53,012 nt of DNA, taken from assembly GCA_026260175.1 (NCBI GenBank), contig JAKCWW010002481.1, forward strand, positions 1 through 53,012, in the 5' to 3' direction. The position numbers were made by a program, and so were the translations under genes. Each line of letters starts with the position of its first letter. Position 1 is the first letter of the stretch. The notes beneath the pieces are model-generated. The model was not told where the DNA came from and made no database searches. It saw only the letters and a program-made list of their open reading frames with translations. The stretch is from Reticulitermes lucifugus (lineage: Eukaryota > Arthropoda > Insecta > Blattodea > Rhinotermitidae). Positions 30,301-37,460 of this stretch are shown piece after piece.

Positions 30301-33300
30301 ATATACATAGAGTCTCCTAATCTCCAGAAATTTTTATCTGAATTGTAAGCCCTCAGACTTCAGTTCTTCTGTAGTTCAAAAACATCCAGTTTCATCACTA
30401 CTACATTTTCTTAAAAAAATAGCACTGATAGCTTGGACAAAGAAACTGACATCCAGGGTATTAAATGGATTTACATAAAACATAACAGACTCAATTTCAC
30501 GAAGCTGTGCAAATTTTTCTTTGATTACACTGTTCAACTGTTATAAATGTCCACAATACAACTTGGAATTAAAATTACTTTCCTTGATAATTTTTGCCAC
30601 ATTTTGGAAATGCAGCAGTGATTTTCTTACTCAACTGGGACTTCCAAAGCAATAGTTTACTCCTAAATGCATTTATTGCACTAATCACGTCTGCCACATG
30701 TTTTCCCCTGCCTTGAAGCTCAAGGTTCAAAATATGAAGTTTTTGGACAACATCAACAAAAAGGGCCAAATCTGTTAACCACAAATAGTCATTCAGGGAA
30801 ACAATGACCTCATTCTTGGACGTCAGAAATGTTTTGACATCATCAGTGAGGTTTATGAAAGGCTCCAGTAATATAACTTTACTGAGCCACCTTACTTCTT
30901 CTATATTAGATATGAGTACTCAGCTTTAACATCCTCCAAAAGTTGTTTGAGAAGACTACAGTATGTTGCAAATCATGCTGTTCTAATAGAGGATTTCAAA
31001 CTTTGTCAGCATATGCAAAACATGCTTAAATGGCAGAACTTTAGCTCAGAGAACTTCTAGGTGTATAACACAATGATATTAGGTAAATTTAGGAAACAAT
31101 ATCATTCTTGCACAGTGCAACAAATCCATTATTGCTGCCAATCATAGCTGGAACTCCATCAGTAGTAATAAAGACAACTTACTAAGGGCATGTCTGCTGT
31201 AGAAATGGAAATTTTAAATGCTTCGTAAATGTTTTCTCTTGTCCTTTCTTTCAATGGCAGAACTGTCTGCATTCCCTCTTTAGCCATATGGTCTTGGAAA
31301 ACTATTCTAATCATAACTGCCAACTGAGCTGTGTCTGATATATCCAAGGATTCATCCATTTCAAGTACATTCCAAGCACATCTGTTTATGTCCTACTTAG
31401 GTGTCTTTGAAGGTCGCTACAAATACCTTCAGCTCTTCCTTCAACGACACTCGCTGGCAACTGCAAATCATTTATAGCAGACAATCATTCTGTAGTCTGT
31501 CTTATGACAGGTCTGTAGCCTCTTCCAAAGCAAGTTCTCCACAGGGTGCGATCTAGTGCTACCTCTTTCAATTTCCAGTATCTTCTCTTTTCCTCAAGGT
31601 CATCCAGTAGCTGCTTACGCCTTCNNNNNNNNNNNNNNNNNNNNNNNNNNNNNNNNNNNNNNNNNNNNNNNNNNCCAGTTAGCCTTTCTTCTTTTTATTC
31701 TATGTAGGATATTCCTCTCCTCCTTGACTCTGTGTAAAACTTCATTTCTCACATGATCGGTCCAACTGATCTTCTCCATCTTCTCCAGCACCACATTTCA
31801 AAATTTTCCAGGTATTTCTGATCTACTTTCCGAAGTGTCCACATTTCAGCACCACACAAAGCAATGCTCCAAATGTAGCACTTTACTAGTTTCTTCCCTA
31901 AATTTAAGTCCAGTTTACTGGTGAAGAGTTTTCTTCTTGTTGTATGCAGCCTTTGCCATGGCAATTCTGGATTTTATTTCACGTGTACACCTTGCATCAT
32001 TTGTTATCATGCTACCCACATAATTGAAATATTCCACATTCTCCAATTGTTTTTTTATCTATCATAATTTTTATTGGATATGGTTGCAGCAGACATTATC
32101 ACTCCTTTTTTTAAAAGACCAATGTAAAGAGATTCAGCCCCACAAATAAGGGCTTATTTTATTAACTCACCACCTTGAATGACTTCTTACGTTTGGCAAG
32201 AGCACGGGCTATTTTCATGGATGCAATGGTCACAGTGCTAGATACTTATAGTGTTTTTTTTTAAATATTGATTGTCGTGAAGCTTGTTCCACTTTTAAGT
32301 CACTAATCATATTTTTTTCTGAGTTCACTATGAGGCAAATAATCTGGTCACAAGAAATGTGACTTGTTCGAAAATGCCTTTCAGTCTTGTATTTTTAAGT
32401 GTAACACTACAGTTGCACAAAATGCAACTCCATTCCCCTTATCTTAAATGAAACAGTATTTCTCTTCTTCCAGCTCATGTTGGAAGTTATAATCACATGG
32501 CTTCCTACTCAATCCAAGTCTATTCATTTTCACAGCAACCAAAATTTCACAATTAAGAACACAAAAGTAATAAACAACCATAAAAAAATGAGAATGATGC
32601 AACACTTATTCTGACAGTTTTCATAACACTGACTCGCAAATTCATCAGTTGGATGGCAGCACTCCTGCCAGGGAACAAGGGTAGTGGTGGGGAGGGTTAT
32701 GTGTAGCAGCTGAATCATTAGTAGTTTGTCAGTGCTCTTGAGGTATGACTCACAGCCACATTATTCCAAAATGCTGTGAATAAAATATCTTTTATTAGGA
32801 AATATAGGTAAAGACAACTTCTTATAGCGCCGTGGTTGATTAGCTAAGGGCAACTCGTACTGTAGACAGTTATTATGCATTTATCTCTGCATTTGAAACA
32901 AGTATTTGTATTTGTATTGTGCCATGTTCTACATCCTTGGCTTCATCCTACGAAGAAACTGTGGAATGAAATACATTCTATTCTATTCAATTCTGAAACA
33001 CAAAGTAATAAATGTACGTGTTGCAATCACTGTATTAAACAGGGGTGAATCTGGATTAACTCATGCTCTCAGTATAGGCCTACACTAGTAGTGATTTTCC
33101 CTGGTTTCACGAGAAAAGGAAACTTTTAGGTGGGGAAAAAGTTTTCATGGCTGCCAATAGGTCTACCTGCAATTCAAACTGTAACATCTACTCAAACTGG
33201 GGCAATGTAAAGTGCGAAGTTCCTCAGGGTTCATTTCATCCCCGATCTGCCCCGTAGTAATGTTATACCCCCAAGATATCAGTCTGCTGAGAAAGTCTAT

Positions 33301-34942
33301 GCTCTTTGCTGATAATACTAGTATAATTTTGCATTCATAATCATACAACAAGTTGAACAAATGGTTTAAACAACACAAAATTATATTCAGTTTTGACAAA
33401 ACAAACTACATGAAATATGCCACTATTAATAAAACATGTTTTAATTTAAATATGTTACAATAATAAGGCAACTGAACTAGTAGCTACAAACAGATTTCTT
33501 GCCCTGCAAATTGACAATAACTTAAACTTAGTGTAGCATGCTTCATCATGACGGCAGTCACAGCATACATGACAACAGATATTTTAAAATTAGTTTACTT
33601 TGCAGATTCCCACTCCATTATGTCTTACAGATTTATCTGCTGTGGAAATTCAGCGGACACAACAAGAGTACTCACTATCAAAAAAAAAAATATCAATATT
33701 AATGGCAGGTATAGACTCTATAGGTAATTATTTAACATATTTAATATACGTCCCCTTGTCAGGGAACACCTATATCTAATTATTGTCTTTCACTGTAAAA
33801 AACATGAACAAATTTCAGACAAATTGAGAAATACACAGTATAAATACAGGACATAAACATGACATCCATGTGCCAATGTTAACCTCACTAGTTACCAGAA
33901 AGGTGTCCGTGCACAATTCCCTTCCATCCAACAAGAGAATCTTTAATCATAGTACAGAAGTATTTAAGCCAGTACTGAAAGAATTCTCCCAGCTCACTCT
34001 TCCCACTCCATAGCAGAATTTTTTCAACTAAAAGCTCATAAGCAGTGTTCACATTATTATATAATTTTTGACACCCATTACTTTCAGGTGGCCTGTATAA
34101 CATGATTTTCTTATATGGGGTACAAATCATGTATTTCATACTTTACTGTATTGTGGTTATATTCATATCATAACACATTCTGCACCCTTGCATTATAACA
34201 GGTATATAGAATTAAAACAAATTCTACTATCTCCTGTAAAGCTAAGGTCCACCTAACCTTCTCATTCTTCTGAGTGATGGCTCTGCCAAAATTCTTAAGT
34301 CATTTTTGTTCTCCCCATACATGCTGCATGTCAGTGTTTATATATTTTATCCGCTAATTATTAACCACAGTAGTTATTAATATCTAAACTGATTCTCCTA
34401 CTATTTCTATAAACCCCTGAATATTTAGCACAGCTGGTATAAATTCGGGTGGGGTGAGAAGTGATATTTTTAATTTTACCAAGGAAAAAGGACTTCAGTT
34501 TTATTGCAAGCTAAGTTTTAAGAATACAGCACGGACTGTCTTCTGTATTCTCACTGTGTCGTTACGTCAAACAACTTGAGTTTTATGAAATTTACAAATA
34601 TGCAAGCACTTTCGCGCTACTGAGATATTATGAAGGTCGTCAGTCTCTTACACAACCTGATCCTCAAAAGTGCGTTAAAAACATTCGAGGGCCTAATCAA
34701 CAATGTTTAGAAATGAATACGTAATCTAATGCGCACACCTTAAAAGAGACGTCTTACCTACCTTTATAAAATCTTAACGCCAGGCGATATAAGTCTTTCA
34801 ATCTAAATCCCCACTTCTCAATTAACTCCTCGTCCTCTTTAAGAACATCTCCGTCTATGTTTGACCGGTTCAAACTATCCTCTGAGGTGACACTCAGACG
34901 ATCTAAACTATTATCAACAGACAATTCTCCGTCAGTCGCCAT
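11466..34942 (-). CDS. ACBD3: Golgi resident protein GCP60 / acyl-CoA-binding domain-containing protein 3, complete CDS in nine exons
   Basis: Golgi-associated scaffold. In animals its GOLD domain binds giantin and its central region recruits PI4KB. The nine exons total 1413 nt, exactly 471 codons with stop, and every phase fits. Residues: acidic N-terminus (1-40), acyl-CoA-binding domain from about 42 to 140 ([34 protein letters not shown] region), a charged coiled coil ([20 protein letters not shown]) at about 156-190, a Gln-rich stretch at about 191-260, then a GOLD domain from about 318 to the C-terminus, ending VYYTR. A long Asp/Glu run in exon 8 matches the acidic loop that animal ACBD3 GOLD domains carry. 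The start at 34942 is the first ATG in the open frame ([10 protein letters not shown]). The protein is a little shorter than vertebrate versions because of a shorter N-terminus. Confidence 0.96.
11941..12651. repeat. Inverted repeat pair, about 50-nt arms
   Basis: Arms 11941-11991 (GGGCCCGTCAGCAAAAGCTC, then CGGATGCACCGCAGCCTGAG and GCTTATTGTG) and 12601-12651 are inverted copies, separated by about 610 bp of AT-rich noncoding sequence. The right arm is followed by an (AGA)n tract. This could be two copies of one short interspersed family in opposite orientation or the ends of one element. Confidence 0.65.
13640..14302 (+). pseudogene. pogo-like transposase, N-terminal and central part (broken)
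   Basis: Plus-strand frames contain the start of a pogo HTH (QSYDAKFK), a K-rich segment, and a DDE-domain block continuing in frame through [20 protein letters not shown] to [10 protein letters not shown] and LILGVF, where the piggyBac insertion cuts in at TTAA. Several in-frame stops and frame changes lie upstream of 14140. Confidence 0.8.
14644..16291 (+). pseudogene. piggyBac transposase pseudogene with assembly gap
   Basis: The 5' part has a short Met-led peptide ([14 protein letters not shown]) ending in a stop. A frame shifted by one carries the usual acidic N-terminus ([20 protein letters not shown]). After a shortened junction comes a block like the start of the DDE domain ([14 protein letters not shown], then [14 protein letters not shown]). 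The catalytic Asp region is lost in the run of N. After the gap, a frame with [20 protein letters not shown] leads to the Cys-rich C-terminal domain ([23 protein letters not shown]) at about 16167-16280. A TGA just before RCRVC fits a CGA to TGA change. Inactive. Confidence 0.85.
15034..15922. other. Assembly gap (889 N)
   Basis: A run of N inside the piggyBac transposase. Reading frames spanning it are artefacts. Confidence 0.99.
17290..17479 (-). CDS. ACBD3: ACBD3 coding exon 8 (GOLD core and acidic loop)
   Basis: Acceptor GTTGTAG|GTCCGA and donor GATG|GTATGG, phase 1. It encodes [20 protein letters not shown], then a Ser/Asp/Glu-only run. That run reads as a CAT/CTT microsatellite on the plus strand but is coding. 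A LINE fragment begins only 98 bp upstream of this acceptor. Confidence 0.94.
17578..19020 (-). mobile_element. Non-LTR retrotransposon fragment: 5' region and endonuclease domain, no RT
   Basis: Minus strand. A GC-richer leader (about 19020-18600) leads into an endonuclease/exonuclease/phosphatase domain from 18594. Motifs: [49 protein letters not shown] (catalytic D and H), [27 protein letters not shown] and [10 protein letters not shown], all standard for jockey/I/LOA-group insect LINEs. Two in-frame TGA codons stand where Trp is expected (AHHI.*GSTD and VTN*HVS). The copy ends at about 17578, in the linker before reverse transcriptase, so it keeps the 5' part and lacks the 3' part. Six isolated N lie at 18411-18429. 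Confidence 0.88.
19350..20403 (+). mobile_element. hAT transposon remnant, internally deleted
   Basis: Candidate terminal repeats: left CAGAGGTCTGCACAAGCC at 19350, right (complement) TAGAGGTGTGCATGGGCC ending 20403. A hAT-type dimerisation domain lies inside at about 19840-20073. No clear 8-bp target duplication is left. At about 1.05 kb it lacks most of a transposase. Confidence 0.65.
19840..20073 (+). pseudogene. hAT transposase C-terminal dimerisation domain (fragment)
   Basis: A frame with DWWK is followed, after a one-base frameshift, by [33 protein letters not shown] and a VDSILLLYN tail, the conserved hAT dimerisation pattern (Y..LS.vAk..L..P.t....ER.fS.a..v). Only this domain survives. 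Confidence 0.8.
20760..21792. mobile_element. DNA transposon with about 28-bp TIRs and TA target, family unassigned
   Basis: The left end TA-CCATATTTTCCGGACCATAAGA and right end (complement) TA-CCATATTTCCCACACCTTAAGA are inverted copies with TA on both outer sides. The inside (about 1 kb) has only short reading frames, none convincingly assigned. TA target and length fit a non-autonomous Tc1/mariner/pogo-group element. Confidence 0.6.
22109..22233 (-). CDS. ACBD3: ACBD3 coding exon 7 (start of GOLD domain)
   Basis: Acceptor GTAATCCAG|GTGAAT and donor ACG|GTCAGT, phase 0. It encodes [20 protein letters not shown], then [10 protein letters not shown] at the first GOLD strand. Confidence 0.95.
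22234..24044 (-). other. ACBD3 introns 6 and 5 (with exon 6 between)
   Basis: Intron 6 is 22234-23022 and intron 5 is 23225-24044. Both are AT-rich and hold no element or RNA gene I can identify. Confidence 0.7.
23023..23224 (-). CDS. ACBD3: ACBD3 coding exon 6 (Gln-rich)
   Basis: Acceptor TATGTTGCAG|CAAGG and donor CAAG|GTAGTT, phase 1. It encodes a Gln-rich helix ([13 protein letters not shown]) and an acidic linker. The Q region overlaps that which binds PI4KB in vertebrates. Confidence 0.93.
24045..24132 (-). CDS. ACBD3: ACBD3 coding exon 5
   Basis: Acceptor ATCTTACAG|AAGG and donor GAGCAG|GTATAC, phase 0. It encodes [20 protein letters not shown] and on to GNPEQ, the start of the Gln-rich region. 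Confidence 0.94.
24133..24790 (-). other. ACBD3 intron 4
   Basis: 658 bp of AT-rich sequence with nothing recognisable. Confidence 0.7.
24791..24895 (-). CDS. ACBD3: ACBD3 coding exon 4 (charged coiled coil)
   Basis: Acceptor ATATTGCAG|CCATG and donor AG|GTAAGT, phase 2. It encodes an Arg/Glu-rich helix. Confidence 0.94.
24976..25140 (+). mobile_element. hAT MITE, 165 bp, with perfect 8-bp target duplication
   Basis: Begins CAGGGGTGTACAGAT, ends AATTTGTGCACCCCTG, and is flanked by identical ACTTATGC octamers at 24968-24975 and 25141-25148. An 8-bp duplication with CAG...CTG ends is diagnostic of the hAT superfamily. No coding capacity. Relatives lie at 4856-5000, 29930-30093 and 47961-48125. 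Confidence 0.92.
25478..25808. mobile_element. Inverted-repeat element with ribozyme-like cores
   Basis: The left arm (about 25478-25518: GGCTGCTACATGTTTTGGCT, then TATATGGCTACCTTCACGG) and right arm (about 25769-25808: CTTGAGGATGGCCATATAGG, then CCAAAACATGTAGGAGCC) are imperfect inverted copies. In the right arm GGCC...GGCC can pair between GAGGA and AAAAC. The spacer has no recognisable protein. Confidence 0.55.
26671..26811 (-). CDS. ACBD3: ACBD3 coding exon 3
   Basis: Acceptor TGTTTGCAG|GCTGGC and donor GC|GTGAGT, phase 2. It encodes [20 protein letters not shown] and on to EERERVA, the end of the acyl-CoA-binding domain and the start of the coiled coil. Confidence 0.95.
26940..27245 (-). 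pseudogene. Tc1/mariner-superfamily transposase C-terminal fragment
   Basis: The minus strand reads [20 protein letters not shown] followed by DDLEQ, then a stop and degenerate PEDM-like sequence. DYFLWGY.K.KVY...P..I..L is the C-terminal signature of insect mariner-type transposases. Only the last part of the gene remains, cut off by the adjacent microsatellite. Confidence 0.7.
27266..27362. repeat. Compound (ATT)n(ATC)n(ACC)n microsatellite
   Basis: ATT repeats pass into ATC, then ACC/GCC triplets. It abuts the mariner fragment. Confidence 0.9.
27766..28036 (-). mobile_element. tRNA-derived SINE
   Basis: On the minus strand the head starts at about 28036 with GGGCTGGGATAGTGTAGATG. It has an A-box-like TAGTGTAGATGGTA (28025-28012) and a B-box GGGGATCGAATCCC (27983-27970), correctly ordered for an RNA polymerase III promoter. 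A roughly 190-bp unrelated body follows. The body recurs without the head at 4605-4775. Confidence 0.82.
28106..28155. repeat. (ACT)n-rich microsatellite
   Basis: CTACTGCTGCTGCTGCTATT followed by at least seven ACT units. Confidence 0.85.
28761..28902 (-). CDS. ACBD3: ACBD3 coding exon 2
   Basis: Acceptor TTTTCAG|AGAAAG and donor ACG|GTATGT, phase 2. It encodes the core of the acyl-CoA-binding domain ([20 protein letters not shown]). Confidence 0.95.
29480..29800 (+). mobile_element. jockey-group LINE 3' fragment
   Basis: Plus-strand frames contain [12 protein letters not shown], then, after a frame change, [15 protein letters not shown] and an EAFRPVLKK tail. This is the end-of-ORF2 pattern (GIKLFN.LP..I) of jockey-type LINEs, also seen at 33150-34040. 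Frameshifted and 5'-truncated. Confidence 0.6.
29930..30093 (+). mobile_element. hAT MITE
   Basis: Same family and orientation as 24976-25140: CAGGGGTGCACAAATCCC to ATCTGTGCACCCCTG. Flanking octamers CGTGTAGG-type and CATGCAGA match at about 5 of 8 positions, so the duplication has decayed. Confidence 0.8.
31490..32060 (-). mobile_element. RTE-like LINE C-terminal fragment nested in the hAT relic
   Basis: On the minus strand: [70 protein letters not shown] and [12 protein letters not shown] frameshift at a duplicated GGAGAAGAT gives [20 protein letters not shown]. After a 50-N gap come [16 protein letters not shown] and [15 protein letters not shown] before a stop. This is the C-terminal region of an RTE/BovB-like insect LINE; the RT core is absent. 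Confidence 0.78.
31625..31674. other. Assembly gap (50 N)
   Basis: A run of N inside the RTE-like fragment. Confidence 0.99.
33150..34040 (+). mobile_element. jockey-group LINE: RT and C-terminal fragment (decayed)
   Basis: Plus strand: [14 protein letters not shown], the RT motif before the active site. Then [13 protein letters not shown], the FADD active-site box with the second Asp changed to Asn, followed by [14 protein letters not shown] sequence and, near 33860, [16 protein letters not shown]-like and [12 protein letters not shown] remnants in changing frames. 5'-truncated and inactive. Confidence 0.72.
34762..34942 (-). CDS. ACBD3: ACBD3 coding exon 1 (start codon)
   Basis: Encodes residues 1-60, ending RLALRFYK, with donor AAAG|GTAGGTAAG, phase 1. 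It opens the acyl-CoA-binding domain. Confidence 0.94.
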
Positions 34943-36161
34943 TGTCACACACCTATAACGCTTTTCATTTAAGTACCAAACTAATAAAGCGCGTATATGG
35001 CACGATTTTATGGTGGGATAGTTTTTTCACAACTAGAATATTTAATTTAGTTGTTTGAAAACAGTCCATACGTGAACTCACACTCAAAACGAAATACAAG
35101 AATTTCCGAACATTTTACCGGCCAACACCTACGATTATTTGAGAGAAATTTTGTTCTTGGTGGTGGGAAAAAACGTTGCATTGAGTGACAGTATAGACAA
35201 CAAAACCCATGTGAATATATCACATAATTCATGTGCAGTGTTTATTCGGCATTGCGGTGAGATACTGCATATGATTTTGGAGAGCTAATTTCGGTTATCT
35301 AGTACATATGACTGCGTATGTGATACGTACAACGTACAAAGGCTCGATGTACGGGTCACAGGTACGCTTTATGTTGAAGAGTTCACTGCCGCAGGTTGGT
35401 ACTCTGCTTTAGTCGGTAATGGGCGGGAGACGGAATAAATTTGAGATACCTAAATACTTGGTGAATTTTAACTCTGTTATAATTGTATACTTATTTTAAA
35501 CATTTTTAATAATGTACCTTCTAGTATGTGGAATCTTAGAAACGAAGACTGCATTGCGAAGATACCTCTGCTCATCATCATCATCATTTATTTTACCTTC
35601 CATAAATTTTTTATATTCACTTGATGAATTTCAGGCCAGCAAAAAGGATACTATTAGTGATTATAAATTATAACTTGTAATTTACAACTTTTAAATTATA
35701 ATATATTGGAAATGTATGAAACTATTATGGTTTAATGTGACTGTAAAACGTGTTTTCATATTGTGGTATATTGATGAATTATAAAAATTATAATGTGAAA
35801 ACTAAGACCATCTCTTTTCAGTACCAATATGACAGCTATGTAAATTTCTGAAGTGGAAGTTACATTACTGCAAATTAATGTAGGATTCTGACGTTTTGTA
35901 ATTATAGGTCTGAAGAATACAAACTGTAGTTGAATTTTTCTAGAATGTAAACAACATGATGGTCATGCAAATTCTGTATTTGGTAATGATAGTAATAACA
36001 AAATGTTGGGGCTAAGCATATGAAACTTTGATTACAAAGACAGGTATAAATCGTATATGAAATATTTTGCACAGCAGACCCTGCTCATTTGTGGGTCCAT
36101 ACATTATGTTTGCTTACTTACAAAAATTACTCTGGTAACTCTCATTTACCGCTCTGCAGGT

Positions 36162-36191
36162 CCCATGCTCCTGCTTGCATAGGAGCATGGG
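36162..36191. repeat. Perfect 11-bp hairpin
   Basis: CCCATGCTCCT and AGGAGCATGGG flank an 8-nt loop (GCTTGCAT). It lies about 190 bp upstream of the Tigger reading frame. Confidence 0.85.
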
Positions 36192-36385
36192 GTAAACAAG
36201 AGGCCACATCTGTTCACGTGTCTCACTTAGTAGCTGCCTAGAAACGATGCAATATAGAATGTGCTTTGACTACACTTTTCACAATTTTTAGAACTGATAG
36301 CCACTGTCATGTTTTAAGTATGCCTGGAAAGGATGATGTTTTTTGTTTATTAATCATTAAGTTGCATGTCATCATGTTTCATATG

Positions 36386-37460
36386 CCGGTGGTTCCCCCA
36401 AGGATAACAAGGAGACGAAACTGATGTGTTAAAGAAAGAGTGGAGGTTTTGTGTAAGTTGGACAAGCAAAAAAACATTGCTATAGTCAGACACCATTATG
36501 GTGTAAATAAATCAATGATTCATTGCACCAAGACAAGGAAGAAGATCAAGGGAGGCATAAAGACCACTGCTCCATCAAGTACCAAAATTTCTTATGTAAG
36601 TCATCATGCTCCCTTCCTCAAAATGATGGAAAAGGCCTCATTTGTATGGCTGGAAGAAGACACAGAAAGGTTGTCATTCTGGTGCTGGTGTTAGGAAGAA
36701 GACCATGCTAGTAAAGGCTGATATGAAAACTGTATCTTAGGTCCAAGAATTCAAGGTCTTCCTAGTGCTTGATAATGCCCCAGGGAATATGTAGGATCTT
36801 GGTCTTGCCCATCTGAATATGCAAGTTGAGCATCTGTCCAACACTGCTACCTCACTCCTGCAATTGCTCAGCCAGGGGAATCTTCACAAAGTAACTTGGA
36901 TACAAGTGAGGAGAGCATTGTTAATTTCAGTGGATGCTGTAAATCATACAGCACAGCTGACTGCATAGTAGAAATAAAGGAGTCCATGGATGGATGTTAA
37001 GTCAAAAGTTCTGAATAGCTGCTGGAAGAAGCTTTAGATTAAAATATTTAATGGCTCTCAGGGATTCCCCAACCAGCAAGAAAAAACATCCTGGTGTTAG
37101 CTTATAAAGTTCCAGACCTAGGATTCCCAGATTACGACAACGCTGATATCCATGAAGTTCTCGAATCTTATGGTGCTGAGTTAACCGGAGGACCTTTAGC
37201 CATTGACAGCACAGAACATGAAGAAGATTCAGACACCATAGTTGACAGGGCTCAGTCGACTACCAGTGCTATGAAGAAAGGCCTCCAGATGGTGGATGAC
37301 TCAGCTGATCATTTCTGTGCATCTGACCATTTCACAGACTGGTGCCTGAAATTTAAGCATGAGATGTGGGCTCTCATGGCACCATATAAGCTGTTGTGTA
37401 AGGACAGGCACAAGGTAGGGCAATCAAAGATCACCCTTTTTTCAAGTCTTCTGTCTCCCC
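36386..37460 (+). pseudogene. Tigger (TIGD1-like, pogo group) transposase pseudogene
   Basis: Plus strand. A frame from ATG 36386 (MPVVPPRITRRRN, then TGA) continues KERVEVLCKLDKQKNIAIVR through HHYGVNKSMIHCTKTRKKIK and SYVSHHAPFLKMMEKASFVW, the CENP-B-type DNA-binding half. After a deletion, FKVFLVLDNAPGN carries a DDE Asp, then NTATSLLQLLSQGN. From 37094 a tail with LAYKVPDLGFPDYDNADIHE and AELTGGPLAI resembles the TIGD1 C-terminus. Stops and a missing central DDE segment make it inactive. Confidence 0.82.

Larger units (their letters stand above)
30380..32480 (-). mobile_element. hAT transposon relic (GTF2IRD2/ZBED-like transposase), interrupted
   Basis: Minus-strand pieces in the correct order: a degenerate BED-like N-terminus (about 32480-32300), [19 protein letters not shown] (about 32240-32180), [20 protein letters not shown] (about 31460-31400), [20 protein letters not shown] to [14 protein letters not shown] (31359-31190), EWLTDLAL-type [20 protein letters not shown] (about 30780-30700) and [20 protein letters not shown] (about 30530-30470). 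Stops and frameshifts abound. An RTE-like LINE fragment sits between the second and third pieces. Confidence 0.8.
28903..34761 (-). other. ACBD3 intron 1
   Basis: A 5.9-kb intron with two jockey-type LINE fragments, a hAT MITE and a GTF2IRD2-type hAT relic interrupted by an RTE-like fragment. No exon is seen. Confidence 0.8.

Noticed and set aside
31749-31964. A 71-codon frame as a host gene
   Set aside because: [14 protein letters not shown] is the C-terminal signature of an RTE-like LINE; it frameshifts downstream.
32828-32900. tRNA-like GCGCCGTGGTTGATTAGCTAAGG
   Set aside because: It resembles a tRNA 5' half, but no B box or acceptor pairing follows; too weak to call.
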